NCBI RefSeq assembly: GCF_024273195.1
Contig: NZ_JAMZCU010000002.1
Span: forward strand, 654,157 to 718,156
Source: Devosia ureilytica
GTDB lineage: Bacteria > Pseudomonadota > Alphaproteobacteria > Rhizobiales > Devosiaceae
Length of the DNA stretch: 64,000 bases
Direction: 5' to 3'
The notes under the pieces were generated by a model. That model was not told the origin of the DNA. It searched no databases and saw only the letters and a list, made by a program, of their open reading frames with translations. Positions within the stretch are counted from its first letter, which is position 1, and the number at the start of each line of letters is the position of its first letter. The position numbers and the translations under genes were made by a program. Shown here one piece after another: positions 25,480 through 36,395 of this stretch.

Positions 25480-25556
25480 GCCTCCCTCCCCCTTGTGGGG
25501 AGGGTTGCGACGCCAGGCCGATAGGCCAAAGCAGAGCCGGGGTGGGGGTGTCGGCC
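25480..25556. repeat. family A palindromic repeat, single copy
   Basis: CCTCCCCCTTGTGGGGAGGG forms a hairpin at about 25486-25505. A GC-rich spacer containing GGCCGATAGGCC and the tail GGGGTGGGGGTGTC follow. The element lies between the stops of two convergent genes. Confidence 0.8.
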
Positions 25557-25571
25557 TGAGTGTGGAACGGC

Positions 25572-28232
25572 CTAACCGGTCTGGGCCCAGCTGTTTTCGC
25601 GCAGGAAGCTCTCCAGGGCGTCGCGCGCCATGGGGCGGGCAAAGGCATAGCCCTGCAGGATATCGCATCCAAGATCGCGCAGGATAATCGCATGATCCAT
25701 GGATTCGACGCCCTCGGCGACGATTTCGATATCCATGGACTTGCCGATATCAACAATTGAAGCCACGAGCTGGCGCTGCGCCGGCTCTTCAAGGATGGGC
25801 ATCACCAGCTGGCGGTCGATCTTGAGCCGGCGCGGATGCAGCTTTTGCAGCGAGACGATGGAGGCATAGCCGGTGCCGAAATCGTCGATTTCGACATCGA
25901 TCCCCAGTTCCTTCACCTGGTCGATATTCCAGGCGACAATGCCGTCGCTCTCGTCGAGATAAATGCTTTCCACCAGCTCGAACGACAGGCGTCCCGGCGT
26001 CAATGGCAGGCTCTTGAGGCTTTCGATCAGCCCTTCGTCATGCAGGCGCCGCAGCGAGACATTGACCGAGGCGCGCGGCACATTGAGCCCCATCTGGTCC
26101 CAGCGCGCCAGGTCGGTCAGCGCCTGGTCGAGCACCAGGCGGTCGATCTGGGCGACCACATTGAGCTCCTCGGCCACGGCCATGAAGCTGTCGGGCATCT
26201 TCAGCCCGTCCTTGGGATGCTGCCAGCGGGCCAGGGCCTCGACCCCGACCAGCTCCAGCGTATGGGCATCGAACTGCGGCTGGTAATGGGCAAAGAACGC
26301 GTTGGTATCGAGTCCCTTGAGGATTTCGTCGGCCACGTGCTTGGTGTGGATGACTTCGGCCTGCAGGGCCTCGGTAAAAAACTCGTGCCGATTGCGCCCG
26401 CGAGCCTTGGCCCGATAAAGCGCGATGTCGGCATTGACCAGCAGTTGCTTGACGTCGATGTCGGAGGATCGCGACACCGCAACCCCGATGCTGACGCCAA
26501 AGCGGCATTCATGCCCCTCATGCACCGCCGGCCGGCCCATCTCGCGCACGATCCGGTCGGCAATCAGCGTCAGCCTTGTGTTGTTCGAGCCGGCGCTGGA
26601 CAGGATGACGAATTCATCGCCGCCGATACGCGCGACAAAGTCGGTTTCCCGGCAATTGGCGCGCAACACCTTGCTGGCGTGGATCAGCATGGCATCGCCG
26701 GCCGCGTGGCCCAATGTGTCGTTGATCTGCTTGAAGCGGTCGAGATCGATATGCAGCAGCGCAATCGAGCCGCTGCCATGATAGCCATCGGCTGCGTGGC
26801 GCTTGAGCACCTCGTCCAGATACCGCCGATTGGGCAGACCGGTCAGGCTGTCGTGCAGGGCATTGTGCTCGATGCTGATGCGCGCCGCTTCCAGCTCATT
26901 ATTGCGGGCTTCCGCCTGCCGTTTGGCCCGGCGCAGGTCCTCGTTGAGTTCGACGTCCCCGGTCACATCCCAGTTGACGCCAACCACCTTGTCCGACTGT
27001 CCGGGCTCGCTATAGAGCGAACCCACCGAGCGGACATAGCGCAGCTGGCCGTCGGGCAGCAGCACGCGATATTCGGTTTCGTAATAGCCCGAGGCGATCA
27101 TGGTGCGGAACGTGGTCTCCGCCGCCTGGCGGTCCTCGGGGTGCACGGCATCGTACCAATGGTTGTGGTTGCGCGGCCCACCATCGGTGGGCAAGCCGTA
27201 AATCTCGTTATTGCGGTCGTCCCAGGTCTCAAGATTGGTCGCCATGTCCAGCTCCCACACGCCGACCTTGGAGGCGTCGAGGGCAAGGTTCAAACGGCGG
27301 CTGAGCCGCGCCAGTTCGACTTCGCGCTGTCCCAGCTCACGGATATGGTCGTGGCGCTCGCGCACCATGCGAACGGTGAGAAAGGCCGGAAAAAGGATCA
27401 GCGCCCCGGCTGCGAAAATCATGCCGCGCAGGGACCAGGTGGAGAAGGGATCGGCATTCCATCCGGTCTTGGGCACGGCCGCGATCTGCCAGCGGCCCGA
27501 AGGCAGCACCACATCGGCGACAACGGGTTGGGCCTGGCTCAGGTCCGGCCCGTAAAACCGCTGCCCGGTCCCGCCCGACCCATCATTGCCGGTTATCGAG
27601 ATATCAAACGCCAGATTGGGGTCGAACAGGCCACTATCGGCATAGAGCTTGTCGACATCGACCACCGCCGACACCAGGCCCCAGAACCGGCGCTCTGCGC
27701 CCTGTCCGACATGGACGGGGAAACGGCCGATAAAGCCGCGGCCGCCCTGCACCAGATCGACCGGCCCGGCAATGGTGAGTTGCCCGCTTTCGAGCATGGC
27801 CTTGACCGCGGGCCATTGCGAGGGCATCTCGCGGTAGTTGAGGCCGATGGCGGCCTCATTGCCGGCCAGCGGATAGGTCATGGAGATGATGAGATCGGGC
27901 GCCGCAGCGATCGAGCGCAACTGGCTTTCCTCCTCAAACAGGTTGGCCGCCAGCGTGTCGAAGCGGGTCTGGTCCATGTCCGGTTCGGTCGAAATCACCG
28001 AGACCAGGCCCTTGATCAGCTGGATATTGCTCGAAACATGCCCTTCGAGCTTGGCGCGGATCACGGAAATCTGGTTGAGCGTATCGGCGCGCAGGCGGTT
28101 CTCGGCGATTTGCAGGTTCTGCCGGTCGAGCAGCACCGCTGCCACCAATAGAGCGACCAGTGCCAGGAGCACCGGCACCGCCATGATGCGCCGCCAGTCT
28201 CCGCTCTGTTTTGCTGCCCGTCCCTGGTTCAT
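25572..28232 (-). CDS. membrane sensor diguanylate cyclase/phosphodiesterase (CHASE-PAS-GGDEF-EAL)
   Basis: This is an 886-aa membrane protein for cyclic-di-GMP turnover. Order: membrane helix about 16-36, periplasmic CHASE domain about 60-215 (LRSIAAAPDLIISMTYPLAG), second helix about 275-295, PAS/PAC about 325-445, GGDEF and EAL. The cyclase motif is intact (RIGGDEF, 537-541) with an I-site RETD five residues upstream. The phosphodiesterase motif is intact (VEALARW, Glu665) with DDFGTGYAS and AEGVES. Both activities are therefore possible. ATG at 28230-28232 is preferred over a GTG at 28256. The gene is convergent with the SIMPL gene. Confidence 0.93.
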   Translation of the reverse strand: MNQGRAAKQSGDWRRIMAVPVLLALVALLVAAVLLDRQNLQIAENRLRADTLNQISVIRAKLEGHVSSNIQLIKGLVSVISTEPDMDQTRFDTLAANLFEEESQLRSIAAAPDLIISMTYPLAGNEAAIGLNYREMPSQWPAVKAMLESGQLTIAGPVDLVQGGRGFIGRFPVHVGQGAERRFWGLVSAVVDVDKLYADSGLFDPNLAFDISITGNDGSGGTGQRFYGPDLSQAQPVVADVVLPSGRWQIAAVPKTGWNADPFSTWSLRGMIFAAGALILFPAFLTVRMVRERHDHIRELGQREVELARLSRRLNLALDASKVGVWELDMATNLETWDDRNNEIYGLPTDGGPRNHNHWYDAVHPEDRQAAETTFRTMIASGYYETEYRVLLPDGQLRYVRSVGSLYSEPGQSDKVVGVNWDVTGDVELNEDLRRAKRQAEARNNELEAARISIEHNALHDSLTGLPNRRYLDEVLKRHAADGYHGSGSIALLHIDLDRFKQINDTLGHAAGDAMLIHASKVLRANCRETDFVARIGGDEFVILSSAGSNNTRLTLIADRIVREMGRPAVHEGHECRFGVSIGVAVSRSSDIDVKQLLVNADIALYRAKARGRNRHEFFTEALQAEVIHTKHVADEILKGLDTNAFFAHYQPQFDAHTLELVGVEALARWQHPKDGLKMPDSFMAVAEELNVVAQIDRLVLDQALTDLARWDQMGLNVPRASVNVSLRRLHDEGLIESLKSLPLTPGRLSFELVESIYLDESDGIVAWNIDQVKELGIDVEIDDFGTGYASIVSLQKLHPRRLKIDRQLVMPILEEPAQRQLVASIVDIGKSMDIEIVAEGVESMDHAIILRDLGCDILQGYAFARPMARDALESFLRENSWAQTG

Positions 28233-28349
28233 TCTCTCGCCTGAGCGCCCTGACACTTTCTGTGTCGGAGCGATACTAGGGGCCCAGGGTTGATGAGTGC
28301 CTTACCGTATTGGCAATGTCGGCTTTTGGTAAACGTTGTGACAATGAGG

Positions 28350-28760
28350 CTAGCCGCGGACCTGTTCGAGCTCGATCAGCGTGCCGGAAAAGTCCTTGGG
28401 GTGGAGGAAAACCACCGGGTTGCCATGCGCGCCTGTCCGCGGCTGTCCGTCGCCCAGCACCCTTGCGCCACCCGACACCAGCCGCGACACGGCCGCGGCA
28501 ATGTCGGGCACCTCGAAACAGATGTGATGCATGCCGCCCGCCGGGTTCTTTTCGAGAAACCCTGCAATGGGCGAGCCTGCGCCCAGCGGCTCAAGCAATT
28601 CCACCTTGGTATTGCCCGTGTCGATAAACACCACCGTCACCCCATGCTCGGGCAGCGCCTGCGGCGCCCCCACCTGGGCGCCGAGTTGATCGCGATAGGT
28701 TGCCACCGCCACGGCCAGGTCCGGCACCGCAATGGCGATATGATTGAGGCGCCCGATCAT
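28350..28760 (-). CDS. mce: methylmalonyl-CoA epimerase
   Basis: This 136-aa VOC-fold enzyme interconverts (S)- and (R)-methylmalonyl-CoA. LNHIAIAVPDL contains the first metal-ligand His. HGVTVVFIDTGNTKVELLEP, GGMHHICFEVPDI and GTLIELEQV are diagnostic of the epimerase and carry the other ligands. It is the last gene of the pccB-pccA-mutase-epimerase series on this strand and links carboxylation to the mutase. A 145-bp gap with a palindromic repeat separates it from the mutase gene. Confidence 0.94.
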   Translation of the reverse strand: MIGRLNHIAIAVPDLAVAVATYRDQLGAQVGAPQALPEHGVTVVFIDTGNTKVELLEPLGAGSPIAGFLEKNPAGGMHHICFEVPDIAAAVSRLVSGGARVLGDGQPRTGAHGNPVVFLHPKDFSGTLIELEQVRG

Positions 28761-28764
28761 GCGA

Positions 28765-28900
28765 GGCCCCCCCTCACCCGTCTCGCGCTGGCGCGCGATC
28801 CACCCTCTCCCCCAGGGGGAGAGGAATAAGAGGTGACCACCGGACTATTCGTCTCCCTGTCGGGGAGACGGTGGCGCGCAGCGCCGGATGAGGGGGCTTC
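28765..28900. repeat. GC-rich palindromic repeat, variant
   Basis: CCTCTCCCCCAGGGGGAGAGG spans about 28804-28824 and GTCTCCCTGTCGGGGAGAC spans 28851-28869; both are hairpins. The flanks CCCCTCACCCG and CGGATGAGGGG are inverted. It is related in style to family A but has a different tail. It fills the gap between epimerase and mutase genes. Confidence 0.65.
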
Positions 28901-28905
28901 CATCA

Positions 28906-31020
28906 TCATCGATTGCTCAGCCTCCCCTCGATCTCATTGAGCACCGAGAACGCGGCATCCAGCACATTGGTCCCGGGTCCGAAAATCGCGGCGACGCCCG
29001 CGTCATAGAGGAAGTCATAATCCGGTTCGGGGATGACCCCGCCGACCACGACGGTCACTTCCCCCAGCCCCCGATCCTTGAGCGCCGCGATCAGCTCGGG
29101 CACCAGCGTTCTGTGTCCGGCCGCCAGCGAGGACACGCCCACCGCATCCACCTTGAGGTCATCGGCATGGGCCGCAACTTCCGGCGCGGTTTCAAAAAGG
29201 TCCCCCATATGGACGGAGAAACCGAGATCGGCAAAGGCCGAGGCAATGATCTTGGCGCCCCGGTCATGCCCATCCTGGCCCATCTTGGCGATAAAGATCG
29301 ACGGCGCGCGCCCGCGTGCGGCCTTGAAGCCCTGCACCCGGTCGGCGACGGATTTGAGCTGCGGGTCTTCGCCATAGCCCCCCGCATAGACGCCCGAAAT
29401 CACCTTGGTCACGGCGCGATGCCGGCCAAAGACATCTTCCAGCGCCGCCGAAATTTCACCCAGGGTGGCCCGGGCGCGCGCCGCTTCCACGGCCGCCGCC
29501 AGCAGATTGCCCTCATCCTTGGCCGCATATTCGCGCAGCCCCGCCAGCATGGATTGGCATCTGGCCTCGTCGCGGTTCGCACGAATGCGCTCAAGCTGGG
29601 CGATCTGCTCGGACCGTACCTTGGCATTGTCGATAGTGCGCAGCTCGATCTTTTCCTCGGTATCGACCCGGTAGCGGTTCACCCCGACGATCACATCCTC
29701 GCCCCGGTCCACCCGCGCCTGCCGCAAGGCTGCGGCCTCCTCGATGGCCAGCTTCGGCCCGCCCGATTGCACCGCAGCGGTCATCCCGCCCTGGGCTTCC
29801 GCCTCCGCAATCAGCGCCTTGGCGCCCTTCACCAGATCGGCCGTCAGCGCCTCGATGTAATAGGACCCGCCCAGCGGATCGACCACATCGGTGATCCGGC
29901 TTTCATGCTGGAGGATCAGCTGGGTATTGCGCGCGATCCGGCTCGAAAACTCGGTCGGCAGGGCGATAGCCTCATCGAACGAATTGGTATGCAGGCTCTG
30001 CGTGCCGCCCAGCGTCGCCGCCAGCGCCTCGATGGTGGTGCGCACGATATTATTGTGCGGGTCCTGCTCGGTCAGCGACACGCCCGAGGTCTGGCAATGG
30101 GTGCGCAGCATTTTGGAACGCGGGTCCTTGGCGCCCAGATCACTCATGATCTCGCTCCACAATTGCCGCGCAGCCCGCAGCTTGGCGACCTCAAGGAAGA
30201 AGTTCATGCCAATGCCGAAAAAGAAGCTCAGGCGCCCGGCAAACGCATCGATATCGAGCCCCTTGGCCTGGGCCGCGCGCACATATTCCATGCCATCGGC
30301 CAGCGTGAACGCCAGCTCCTGCACTGCCGTCGCTCCCGCCTCATGCATGTGGTAGCCGGAGATCGAAATCGAATTGAAGCGCGGCATGTGCTCGGCCGTG
30401 TGGGCGATGATATCGCCCACGATCCGCATCGATGGCTCGGGCGGATAGATATAGGTATTGCGGACCATGAACTCCTTGAGGATGTCGTTCTGGATGGTCC
30501 CTTCGAGCTGATCCTGCCGGACCCCCTGTTCCTCGGCCGCGACAATGAACATGGCCAGCACCGGGATGACCGCGCCATTCATGGTCATGGAGACGCTCAT
30601 CTGGTCGAGCGGAATGCCGTCGAACAGCACCTTCATGTCCTCGACCGTGTCGATGGCAACGCCGGCCTTGCCCACATCGCCCACGACACGCGGATGGTCG
30701 CTGTCATAGCCGCGATGGGTGGCGAGGTCGAAAGCGACAGAAAGCCCCTTCTGCCCCTTTTCCAGCGCCTGCCGATAGAAGGCGTTGCTCTCCCGCGCCG
30801 TCGAAAACCCGGCATATTGCCGGATGGTCCAGGGCCGGTTGGTATACATGGTCGCCCGCACGCCGCGGGTGAACGGCTCCATGCCGGGCACTTCCGATCC
30901 CGCGCCGAAATAGACCGGCTTGACGCCAATCCCCCCATAGTCTCGGTCGAGCGAAGAGAGCGGCGTGTCGCGCAATTCCTTCTGGGCGAGAGCGGCCCAT
31001 TTTTCGTGGTTGTCAGACAT
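28906..31020 (-). CDS. mcm: methylmalonyl-CoA mutase
   Basis: This 704-aa adenosylcobalamin enzyme converts (R)-methylmalonyl-CoA to succinyl-CoA. The barrel domain starts with [20 protein letters not shown] and includes [38 protein letters not shown] and [12 protein letters not shown]. The C-terminal cobalamin domain carries [20 protein letters not shown], with lower-axial ligand His585 in DxHxxG. Length suits the single-polypeptide rhizobial (BhbA-like) enzyme. ATG at 31018-31020 has AAGGAG at 6-nt spacing. No meaB/ArgK chaperone gene lies in the window. Confidence 0.96.
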   Translation of the reverse strand: MSDNHEKWAALAQKELRDTPLSSLDRDYGGIGVKPVYFGAGSEVPGMEPFTRGVRATMYTNRPWTIRQYAGFSTARESNAFYRQALEKGQKGLSVAFDLATHRGYDSDHPRVVGDVGKAGVAIDTVEDMKVLFDGIPLDQMSVSMTMNGAVIPVLAMFIVAAEEQGVRQDQLEGTIQNDILKEFMVRNTYIYPPEPSMRIVGDIIAHTAEHMPRFNSISISGYHMHEAGATAVQELAFTLADGMEYVRAAQAKGLDIDAFAGRLSFFFGIGMNFFLEVAKLRAARQLWSEIMSDLGAKDPRSKMLRTHCQTSGVSLTEQDPHNNIVRTTIEALAATLGGTQSLHTNSFDEAIALPTEFSSRIARNTQLILQHESRITDVVDPLGGSYYIEALTADLVKGAKALIAEAEAQGGMTAAVQSGGPKLAIEEAAALRQARVDRGEDVIVGVNRYRVDTEEKIELRTIDNAKVRSEQIAQLERIRANRDEARCQSMLAGLREYAAKDEGNLLAAAVEAARARATLGEISAALEDVFGRHRAVTKVISGVYAGGYGEDPQLKSVADRVQGFKAARGRAPSIFIAKMGQDGHDRGAKIIASAFADLGFSVHMGDLFETAPEVAAHADDLKVDAVGVSSLAAGHRTLVPELIAALKDRGLGEVTVVVGGVIPEPDYDFLYDAGVAAIFGPGTNVLDAAFSVLNEIEGRLSNR

Positions 31021-31052
31021 GGGCTGCTCCTTCTGCCGGCCTCGCGTTTTGC

Positions 31053-31291
31053 GCCTCCCGCCCCCTTGTGGGCTTCGACCCGTCCCGAAGGGCAATTCTC
31101 TCCAGTGGAGAGAATTGAGGCGAGAAGGCCATGAGAGCTTTGCTCGAATGGCGGGCGCAGCCGGACGCAAGGCGTCCTGGCGTAGCTGAGGTGGGGGTGT
31201 CGTTGTTTCGTCCAGGATTGGCCAGTTGGTGTTCGCCCAAGCCGCCGAGACCCCCGCCCTCAGTCCCTCCCCTCAAGGGGGAGGGAGGCGA
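31053..31291. repeat. composite palindromic repeat (family A pair with a family C insert)
   Basis: The left family A arm (CCTCCCGCCCCCTTGTGGG) is interrupted by a complete family C element at about 31071-31150. That element has the stem AATTCTC/GAGAATT around TCCAGTGGA and the tail GCCATGAGAGCTTTGCTCG. The tail GAGGTGGGGGTGTC and an inverted right arm (CCCTCCCCTCAAGGGGGAGG) follow. It fills the gap between pccA and the mutase gene. Confidence 0.8.
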
Positions 31292-31317
31292 AAGAGCCAA
31301 GGCTTCCCTGCGAGCCA

Positions 31318-33300
31318 TCACACCGCCTCGAATTCGAGCATGACCTGATCCACCGCCAGCACCGCGCCGGGCACCACATGCACCTTGCTCACCCGCGCCC
31401 GCTTTTCGGCTTTCAGCACATTTTCCATCTTCATGGCTTCGACGATGGCCAGGGTCTGCCCGTCCTCGACCACGTCGCCCTCGCTGACATCGATTCGCAC
31501 CACCTGTCCCGGCATCGGGCAGAGCAGGAACCGGCTCATGTCCGGCGGCACCTTGACCGGCATATGCTTGAGATAGTGCGCCACATGCGGCCTGAGGACG
31601 AGCACCTTCAGGTCCGCGCCGCGATAGCGGATGCGGAAGCCCGATGTCCTGGTCTCGACCTTGAGCACCACATGGCCGCCGCCCGACCAATCGAGCCGCG
31701 CCAGCGTTTCGCCCGGCTGCCAGTGCAAATGCGCCGCCTGGCTGCGCCAGCCCATGTCCACCAGGGTTTCAAGGCCGTGCTGATGCAGCGTCACGGTTTC
31801 GGCCTTATCACCCACCTGCACATGCCACTGGCTTTCCGCCTCGGCACCGAGCCGCCGCTGCTCGCGCCGGGCCATCAGCAGCGCTGCGGCGGCCACCACA
31901 TCGGCATGATGCGTTTCGCTCAGCTCTGCCCCGGCAAAGCCTTCGGGGAATTCCTCGGCAATATAGCCGGTGGTCAACCGCCCCTCGCGGAAGCGGCTCT
32001 GCTCCATCACGGTCGAGAGGAACGGCAAATTATTGCCCACGCCCTCCACCTCGAACGTGTCGAGCGCCACCGCCATCGCATCAATCGCCGCAATGCGCGT
32101 CGGCGCCCAGGTGCAGAGCTTGGCGATCATCGGATCGTAGAACGTGGAAATCTCCCCGCCCTCGAACACGCCCGTATCATTGCGCACCACCAGCGTGTCA
32201 CTGGCGCTTTCCGCCGGTGGCCGATAGCGCGTCAACCGTCCGGTCGAAGGCAGGAAATTGCGATACGGGTCCTCGGCATAGAGCCGGCTTTCGATAGCCC
32301 AACCGTTCCGCTTCACCTGATCCTGGCCCAGCGGCAGCTTTTCGCCGTTTGCCACCCGCAGCATCAGCTCGACCAGGTCCAGCCCGGTGATCAGCTCGGT
32401 CACCGGATGCTCGACCTGCAGCCGCGTGTTCATCTCGAGAAAGTAGAACTTGCGATCCTTGTCGACGATGAATTCCACCGTCCCGGCGCTCTGGTAGCCA
32501 ACGGCCCTGGCCAGTGCCACCGACTGCTCGCCCATGGCCTTGCGCGTCGCCTCATCGAGGAACGGCGAGGGCGCCTCCTCGATCACCTTCTGGTTGCGCC
32601 GCTGGATCGAGCATTCGCGCTCGTTGAGATAGAGCGCATGGCCATGCGCGTCCGCGATCAGCTGGATTTCGATATGCCGCGGCTCGGTGACGAATTTTTC
32701 GATGAAGATCCGGTCATCGCCAAAGCTCGATGCCGCCTCGGACTTGCTCCGCTCAAAGCCCTCGCGTGCCTCGGCATCCGTCCATGCAATCCGCATGCCC
32801 TTGCCGCCGCCGCCGGCACTCGCCTTGATCATCACCGGATAGCCGATGGATTTGGCGATGGTCACCGCATGCTCGGCGTCCTCGATCAGCCCCATATGCC
32901 CCGGAACGGTCGACACACCCGCCTCGGCCGCGATCTTCTTGGACGTGATCTTGTCGCCCATCGCCTCAATGGCTTTTACCGGCGGCCCGACAAAGATGAT
33001 CCCGGCCGCCTCCAGCGCCTCGGCAAATTTCGGGTTTTCCGAGAGGAAGCCATAGCCCGGATGCACCGCCTGAGCGCCCGTCGCCTTGCAGGCCGCAATG
33101 ATCTTGTCGATCTGGAGATAGCTCTCCTTGGCCGGCGAAGCGCCAATATGCACCGCCTCATCGGCCATCCGCACATGCAGCGCTTCGCGGTCGGCGTCGG
33201 AATAAACCGCCACCGTGGCAATGCCCATTTTCTTGGCCGTCTTGATCACCCGGCAGGCAATCTCGCCCCGATTGGCAATGAGGAGTTTGGTGATTGTCAT
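31318..33300 (-). CDS. pccA: propionyl-CoA carboxylase alpha subunit (biotin carboxylase and carrier)
   Basis: This 660-aa subunit carboxylates biotin with ATP and bicarbonate. The biotin carboxylase domain opens with TKLLIANRGEIACRVIKTAK and includes KASAGGGGKGMRIAW and FLEMNTRLQVEHPVTE. A BT interaction domain covers roughly 450-580. The C-terminal carrier domain has EAMKMENVL with Lys624 as the biotinylation site. It starts 10 bp after the pccB stop, so the subunits are co-expressed. Function as a propionyl- rather than methylcrotonyl-CoA enzyme is inferred from the mutase, epimerase and PccR neighbours. Confidence 0.95.
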   Translation of the reverse strand: MTITKLLIANRGEIACRVIKTAKKMGIATVAVYSDADREALHVRMADEAVHIGASPAKESYLQIDKIIAACKATGAQAVHPGYGFLSENPKFAEALEAAGIIFVGPPVKAIEAMGDKITSKKIAAEAGVSTVPGHMGLIEDAEHAVTIAKSIGYPVMIKASAGGGGKGMRIAWTDAEAREGFERSKSEAASSFGDDRIFIEKFVTEPRHIEIQLIADAHGHALYLNERECSIQRRNQKVIEEAPSPFLDEATRKAMGEQSVALARAVGYQSAGTVEFIVDKDRKFYFLEMNTRLQVEHPVTELITGLDLVELMLRVANGEKLPLGQDQVKRNGWAIESRLYAEDPYRNFLPSTGRLTRYRPPAESASDTLVVRNDTGVFEGGEISTFYDPMIAKLCTWAPTRIAAIDAMAVALDTFEVEGVGNNLPFLSTVMEQSRFREGRLTTGYIAEEFPEGFAGAELSETHHADVVAAAALLMARREQRRLGAEAESQWHVQVGDKAETVTLHQHGLETLVDMGWRSQAAHLHWQPGETLARLDWSGGGHVVLKVETRTSGFRIRYRGADLKVLVLRPHVAHYLKHMPVKVPPDMSRFLLCPMPGQVVRIDVSEGDVVEDGQTLAIVEAMKMENVLKAEKRARVSKVHVVPGAVLAVDQVMLEFEAV

Positions 33301-33310
33301 TGTGTCCCCC

Positions 33311-34843
33311 TCACAACGGAATATTGTCGTGCTTCTTCTTCGGCCCCTGCACGCTCTTGTGCTTGAGGCTCGAAAAAGCCCGGATCACCCGGCGCCGCGT
33401 TCCATGCGGCATGATCACGTCGTCGATAAACCCGCGCTCTGCCGCCACGAACGGATTGGCGAAGCGCGCTTCATAGTCCGCCGTGCGCTGGGCGATCTTG
33501 TCCTTGTCGCCCAGCTCCGAGCGATAGAGGATTTCCGTCGCCCCCTTGGCGCCCATCACCGCGATTTCGGCTGAGGGCCAGGCATAGTTCACATCCGCCT
33601 TGATGTGCTTGCTCGCCATCACGTCATAGGCCCCGCCATAGGCTTTGCGCGTGATCACCGTCACCAGCGGCACCGAGGCCTCCGAATAGGCGAACAGCAG
33701 CTTGGCGCCATGCTTGATGATGCCGCCATATTCCTGCGCCACGCCGGGCAGGAAGCCAGGCACGTCGACAAAGGTCAGGATCGGAATTTCGAAACTGTCG
33801 CAGAAGCGGATGAAGCGCGCGGCTTTCTTTGAGGCGTTGATATCGAGACACCCCGCCAGCACCAGCGGCTGGTTGGCGACGACGCCCACCGTATTGCCAT
33901 CGAGCCGGATGAAGCCGCACAAAATATTGCCCGCGTGATTCTTCTGGATTTCGAGAAAATCCCCCTCGTCCGCGACGGTGGTGATCACCTCGCGCATGTC
34001 ATAGGGCGTATTGGCGCTGGCCGGGATAATGGTGTCGAGCTTGTCGTCGCGCCGGTCCGCCGGGTCGTGGGTCGAAAGGCGCGGTGGCTTCTGCCCGGCG
34101 GCAAGCGGCAGATAGGCAAACAAGCGCCGCACTTCGAGCAGCGTTTCGATGTCATTGGCAAAGGCCGCGTCGGCCACCGACGAGATTTTCGTATGCGTCG
34201 AAGCCCCGCCCAGCTCTTCCTGGGTGACGCTCTCGTTGGTGACGGTTTTCACCACATCGGGCCCGGTCACGAACATATAGCTCGTGTCCTCGACCATGTA
34301 GATGAAGTCGGTCATGGCAGGGGAATAGACCGCGCCGCCGGCGCAGGGGCCCATGATCACTGAAATCTGCGGAATGGCGCCCGAGGCCTGCACATTGCGC
34401 CAGAACACATCGGCATAACCGCCCAGCGAAGCCACGCCCTCCTGGATACGCGCCCCGCCACTGTCATTGAGCCCGATCACCGGCGCGCCATTCTGCATGG
34501 CCAGGTCCATGATCTTGCAGATCTTTTTCGCGTGAGTTTCGCTCAGCGAGCCGCCAAAGACGGTAAAGTCCTGGGAAAACACATAGGTGAGCCGCCCCTC
34601 GATGGTCCCCCAGCCGGTCACCACGCCATCGCCGGGATAGATCTGCTTTTCCATGCCGAAATCCACCGCCCGGTGGGTAACGAACATGTCGTATTCTTCA
34701 AACGAGCCGGGATCGAGCAACACGTCGAGCCGTTCGCGCGCCGTCAGCTTGCCCTTGGAATGCTGGGTGTCGATGCGCCTTTGCCCGCCCCCCAGTCGCG
34801 CTTCGGCCCGCTTGCCTTCAAGGGCGGAAAGTATGTCCTGCAT
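33311..34843 (-). CDS. pccB: propionyl-CoA carboxylase beta subunit
   Basis: This 510-aa carboxyltransferase subunit transfers CO2 from biotin to propionyl-CoA. The family start [19 protein letters not shown] is followed by [57 protein letters not shown] and [20 protein letters not shown], which include the oxyanion-hole glycine motifs. ATG at 34841-34843 has GGGAGG at 6-nt spacing. It is the first gene of pccB-pccA-mutase-epimerase and is divergent from pccR. Confidence 0.96.
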   Translation of the reverse strand: MQDILSALEGKRAEARLGGGQRRIDTQHSKGKLTARERLDVLLDPGSFEEYDMFVTHRAVDFGMEKQIYPGDGVVTGWGTIEGRLTYVFSQDFTVFGGSLSETHAKKICKIMDLAMQNGAPVIGLNDSGGARIQEGVASLGGYADVFWRNVQASGAIPQISVIMGPCAGGAVYSPAMTDFIYMVEDTSYMFVTGPDVVKTVTNESVTQEELGGASTHTKISSVADAAFANDIETLLEVRRLFAYLPLAAGQKPPRLSTHDPADRRDDKLDTIIPASANTPYDMREVITTVADEGDFLEIQKNHAGNILCGFIRLDGNTVGVVANQPLVLAGCLDINASKKAARFIRFCDSFEIPILTFVDVPGFLPGVAQEYGGIIKHGAKLLFAYSEASVPLVTVITRKAYGGAYDVMASKHIKADVNYAWPSAEIAVMGAKGATEILYRSELGDKDKIAQRTADYEARFANPFVAAERGFIDDVIMPHGTRRRVIRAFSSLKHKSVQGPKKKHDNIPL

Positions 34844-34924
34844 CGGCGGCCTCCCGGATGTCGCTGTGCCGACCTTAGCCCCTTGGCCACCACACCCCAA
34901 GACAGGAAAAGGCAATCCTGCTAC

Positions 34925-34950
34925 AATCACACAAACGTACTCATGTGATT
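34925..34950. promoter_or_regulatory. candidate PccR operator between pccB and pccR
   Basis: AATCACA at 34925-34931 and TGTGATT at 34944-34950 are perfect inverted arms 12 bp apart. A nearby CACAAA/TTTTGTG pair partly overlaps them. The site is 82 bp from the pccB start and 18 bp from the pccR start. It differs from the TTTGCAAA repeats reported for Rhodobacter PccR, so binding is inference. Confidence 0.4.
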
Positions 34951-34967
34951 TTGTGGAGTTGTGAAGA

Positions 34968-36380
34968 TTGGCCCCCAGAAAGGTCTTTGCCGGCGCCCGC
35001 TTGCGGGCCCTGCGGGCGCAGCACCGCTTGACCCAGGCCGAGCTGGCGGCGCGGCTCGACATCTCCGCGTCCTATGTCAACCAGATCGAATCCAACCAGC
35101 GACCGTTGACCGCCTCGGTCATGCTGGCGCTGGCCGATCGTTTCAATCTTGATCTGGCAAGCCTTGCCACCGATGCCAGCGACCGGCTGGTCGTCGACCT
35201 GCGCGAGGCCCTGGCCGATCCGGTCTTTGGCGAGGCGGTGCCCAACCTGCAGGAGTTGAAATCGGTCGCCGCCAATGCGCCCGACATGGCCCGCGCGGTG
35301 CTGGCGCTCTACGAGGCCTATCGCAAGACCAATGAAAAGCTGGCCGGCATGGATGCGGCCCTCTCGCGCGATCCCCAGAGCGGCGTGACCACGGCCTATG
35401 AAGAAGTGCGCGACTTCTTCCATTATGCCGACAATTACATCGACCCGCTCGACCGCGCCGCCGAAACCCTGGCAACCGAGCTGGGCGAATTCGGCCCCGA
35501 CCGGCTGCGGCGGCTGATCGACTATTGCGCCGAGACCCACGCTGTTCGCGTCGTCCTCAGCCCGCCCGCCAGCGGCGACCGTCTGGTCGAGTTCGACCGT
35601 CCCAATCGCAGCCTCTGGGTCAATGCCCATCTTGATCCGTCGAGCCAGTTCTTCCAGATCGGCACGGTGCTTTGCGGGCTCGAGCAATCGACCTTGCTTG
35701 AAACCTTGCTCGATGGCGCGAGCTTTAATTCACCCGAAGCGCGCGCCATTGCCCGCATGGGCCTGGCCAATTATTTCGCCGGGGCGCTGCACATGCCCTA
35801 TGCCGCTTTTCTCAAGGCCGCCGACGCCTATCGCTTCGATATCGAAGAACTGGCCCGCGTCTTCGGCGCCAGCCTCGAACAGGTCGCGCACCGGCTGTCC
35901 ACCATGCAGCGCCCACGCGAAAAGGGCGTGCCGTTTTTCTTTGCCCGGGTCGATGCGGCCGGCACGATCACCAAGCGCCATTCGGCCACCGCGCTGCAAT
36001 TTGCCCGCTTCGGCGGCGCCTGTCCCTTGTGGAACGTGCATCGGGCCTTCGAGGCCCATGGCCAGATCATCCGGCAATTGGCCGAAACGCCCGACGGCAA
36101 GCAATATCTCTGCCTCGCCTGGTCCGGCGAAAAGCGCATGGGCGGCTATCGCGGCACCACGCGGCGTTATGCCTATGCGCTGGGCTGCGAAATCAGCCAT
36201 GCCGGGCGCTTGGTCTATGCCGACGATCTCGACATAGCGGGCGCACCCTTCGAGCCCATCGGCATCTCCTGCCGCATCTGCGAACGCCGCAACTGCCCCC
36301 AACGCGCCGTTCCGCCGCTGGCGGTCGGCATTTCCGTGCCGGCGGATCGGCGGAGCGTGGTGCCCTACGAGATCGGGTGA
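34968..36380 (+). CDS. pccR: short-chain acyl-CoA regulator PccR (ScfR family)
   Basis: This is a 470-aa regulator. An XRE helix-turn-helix (about 10-62, [19 protein letters not shown]) is followed by an IrrE/ImmA-like peptidase domain that has lost the HExxH zinc motif. A C-terminal ScfR domain has cysteines in [16 protein letters not shown]. In Rhodobacter sphaeroides PccR binds propionyl-CoA and controls propionyl-CoA carboxylase; the divergent pccB here supports the same job. The start is TTG at 34968 with GGAG 9 nt upstream; [16 protein letters not shown] matches the family N-terminus. Confidence 0.9.
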   Translation: MAPRKVFAGARLRALRAQHRLTQAELAARLDISASYVNQIESNQRPLTASVMLALADRFNLDLASLATDASDRLVVDLREALADPVFGEAVPNLQELKSVAANAPDMARAVLALYEAYRKTNEKLAGMDAALSRDPQSGVTTAYEEVRDFFHYADNYIDPLDRAAETLATELGEFGPDRLRRLIDYCAETHAVRVVLSPPASGDRLVEFDRPNRSLWVNAHLDPSSQFFQIGTVLCGLEQSTLLETLLDGASFNSPEARAIARMGLANYFAGALHMPYAAFLKAADAYRFDIEELARVFGASLEQVAHRLSTMQRPREKGVPFFFARVDAAGTITKRHSATALQFARFGGACPLWNVHRAFEAHGQIIRQLAETPDGKQYLCLAWSGEKRMGGYRGTTRRYAYALGCEISHAGRLVYADDLDIAGAPFEPIGISCRICERRNCPQRAVPPLAVGISVPADRRSVVPYEIG

Positions 36381-36395
36381 AGCGGATAGTCCAGT

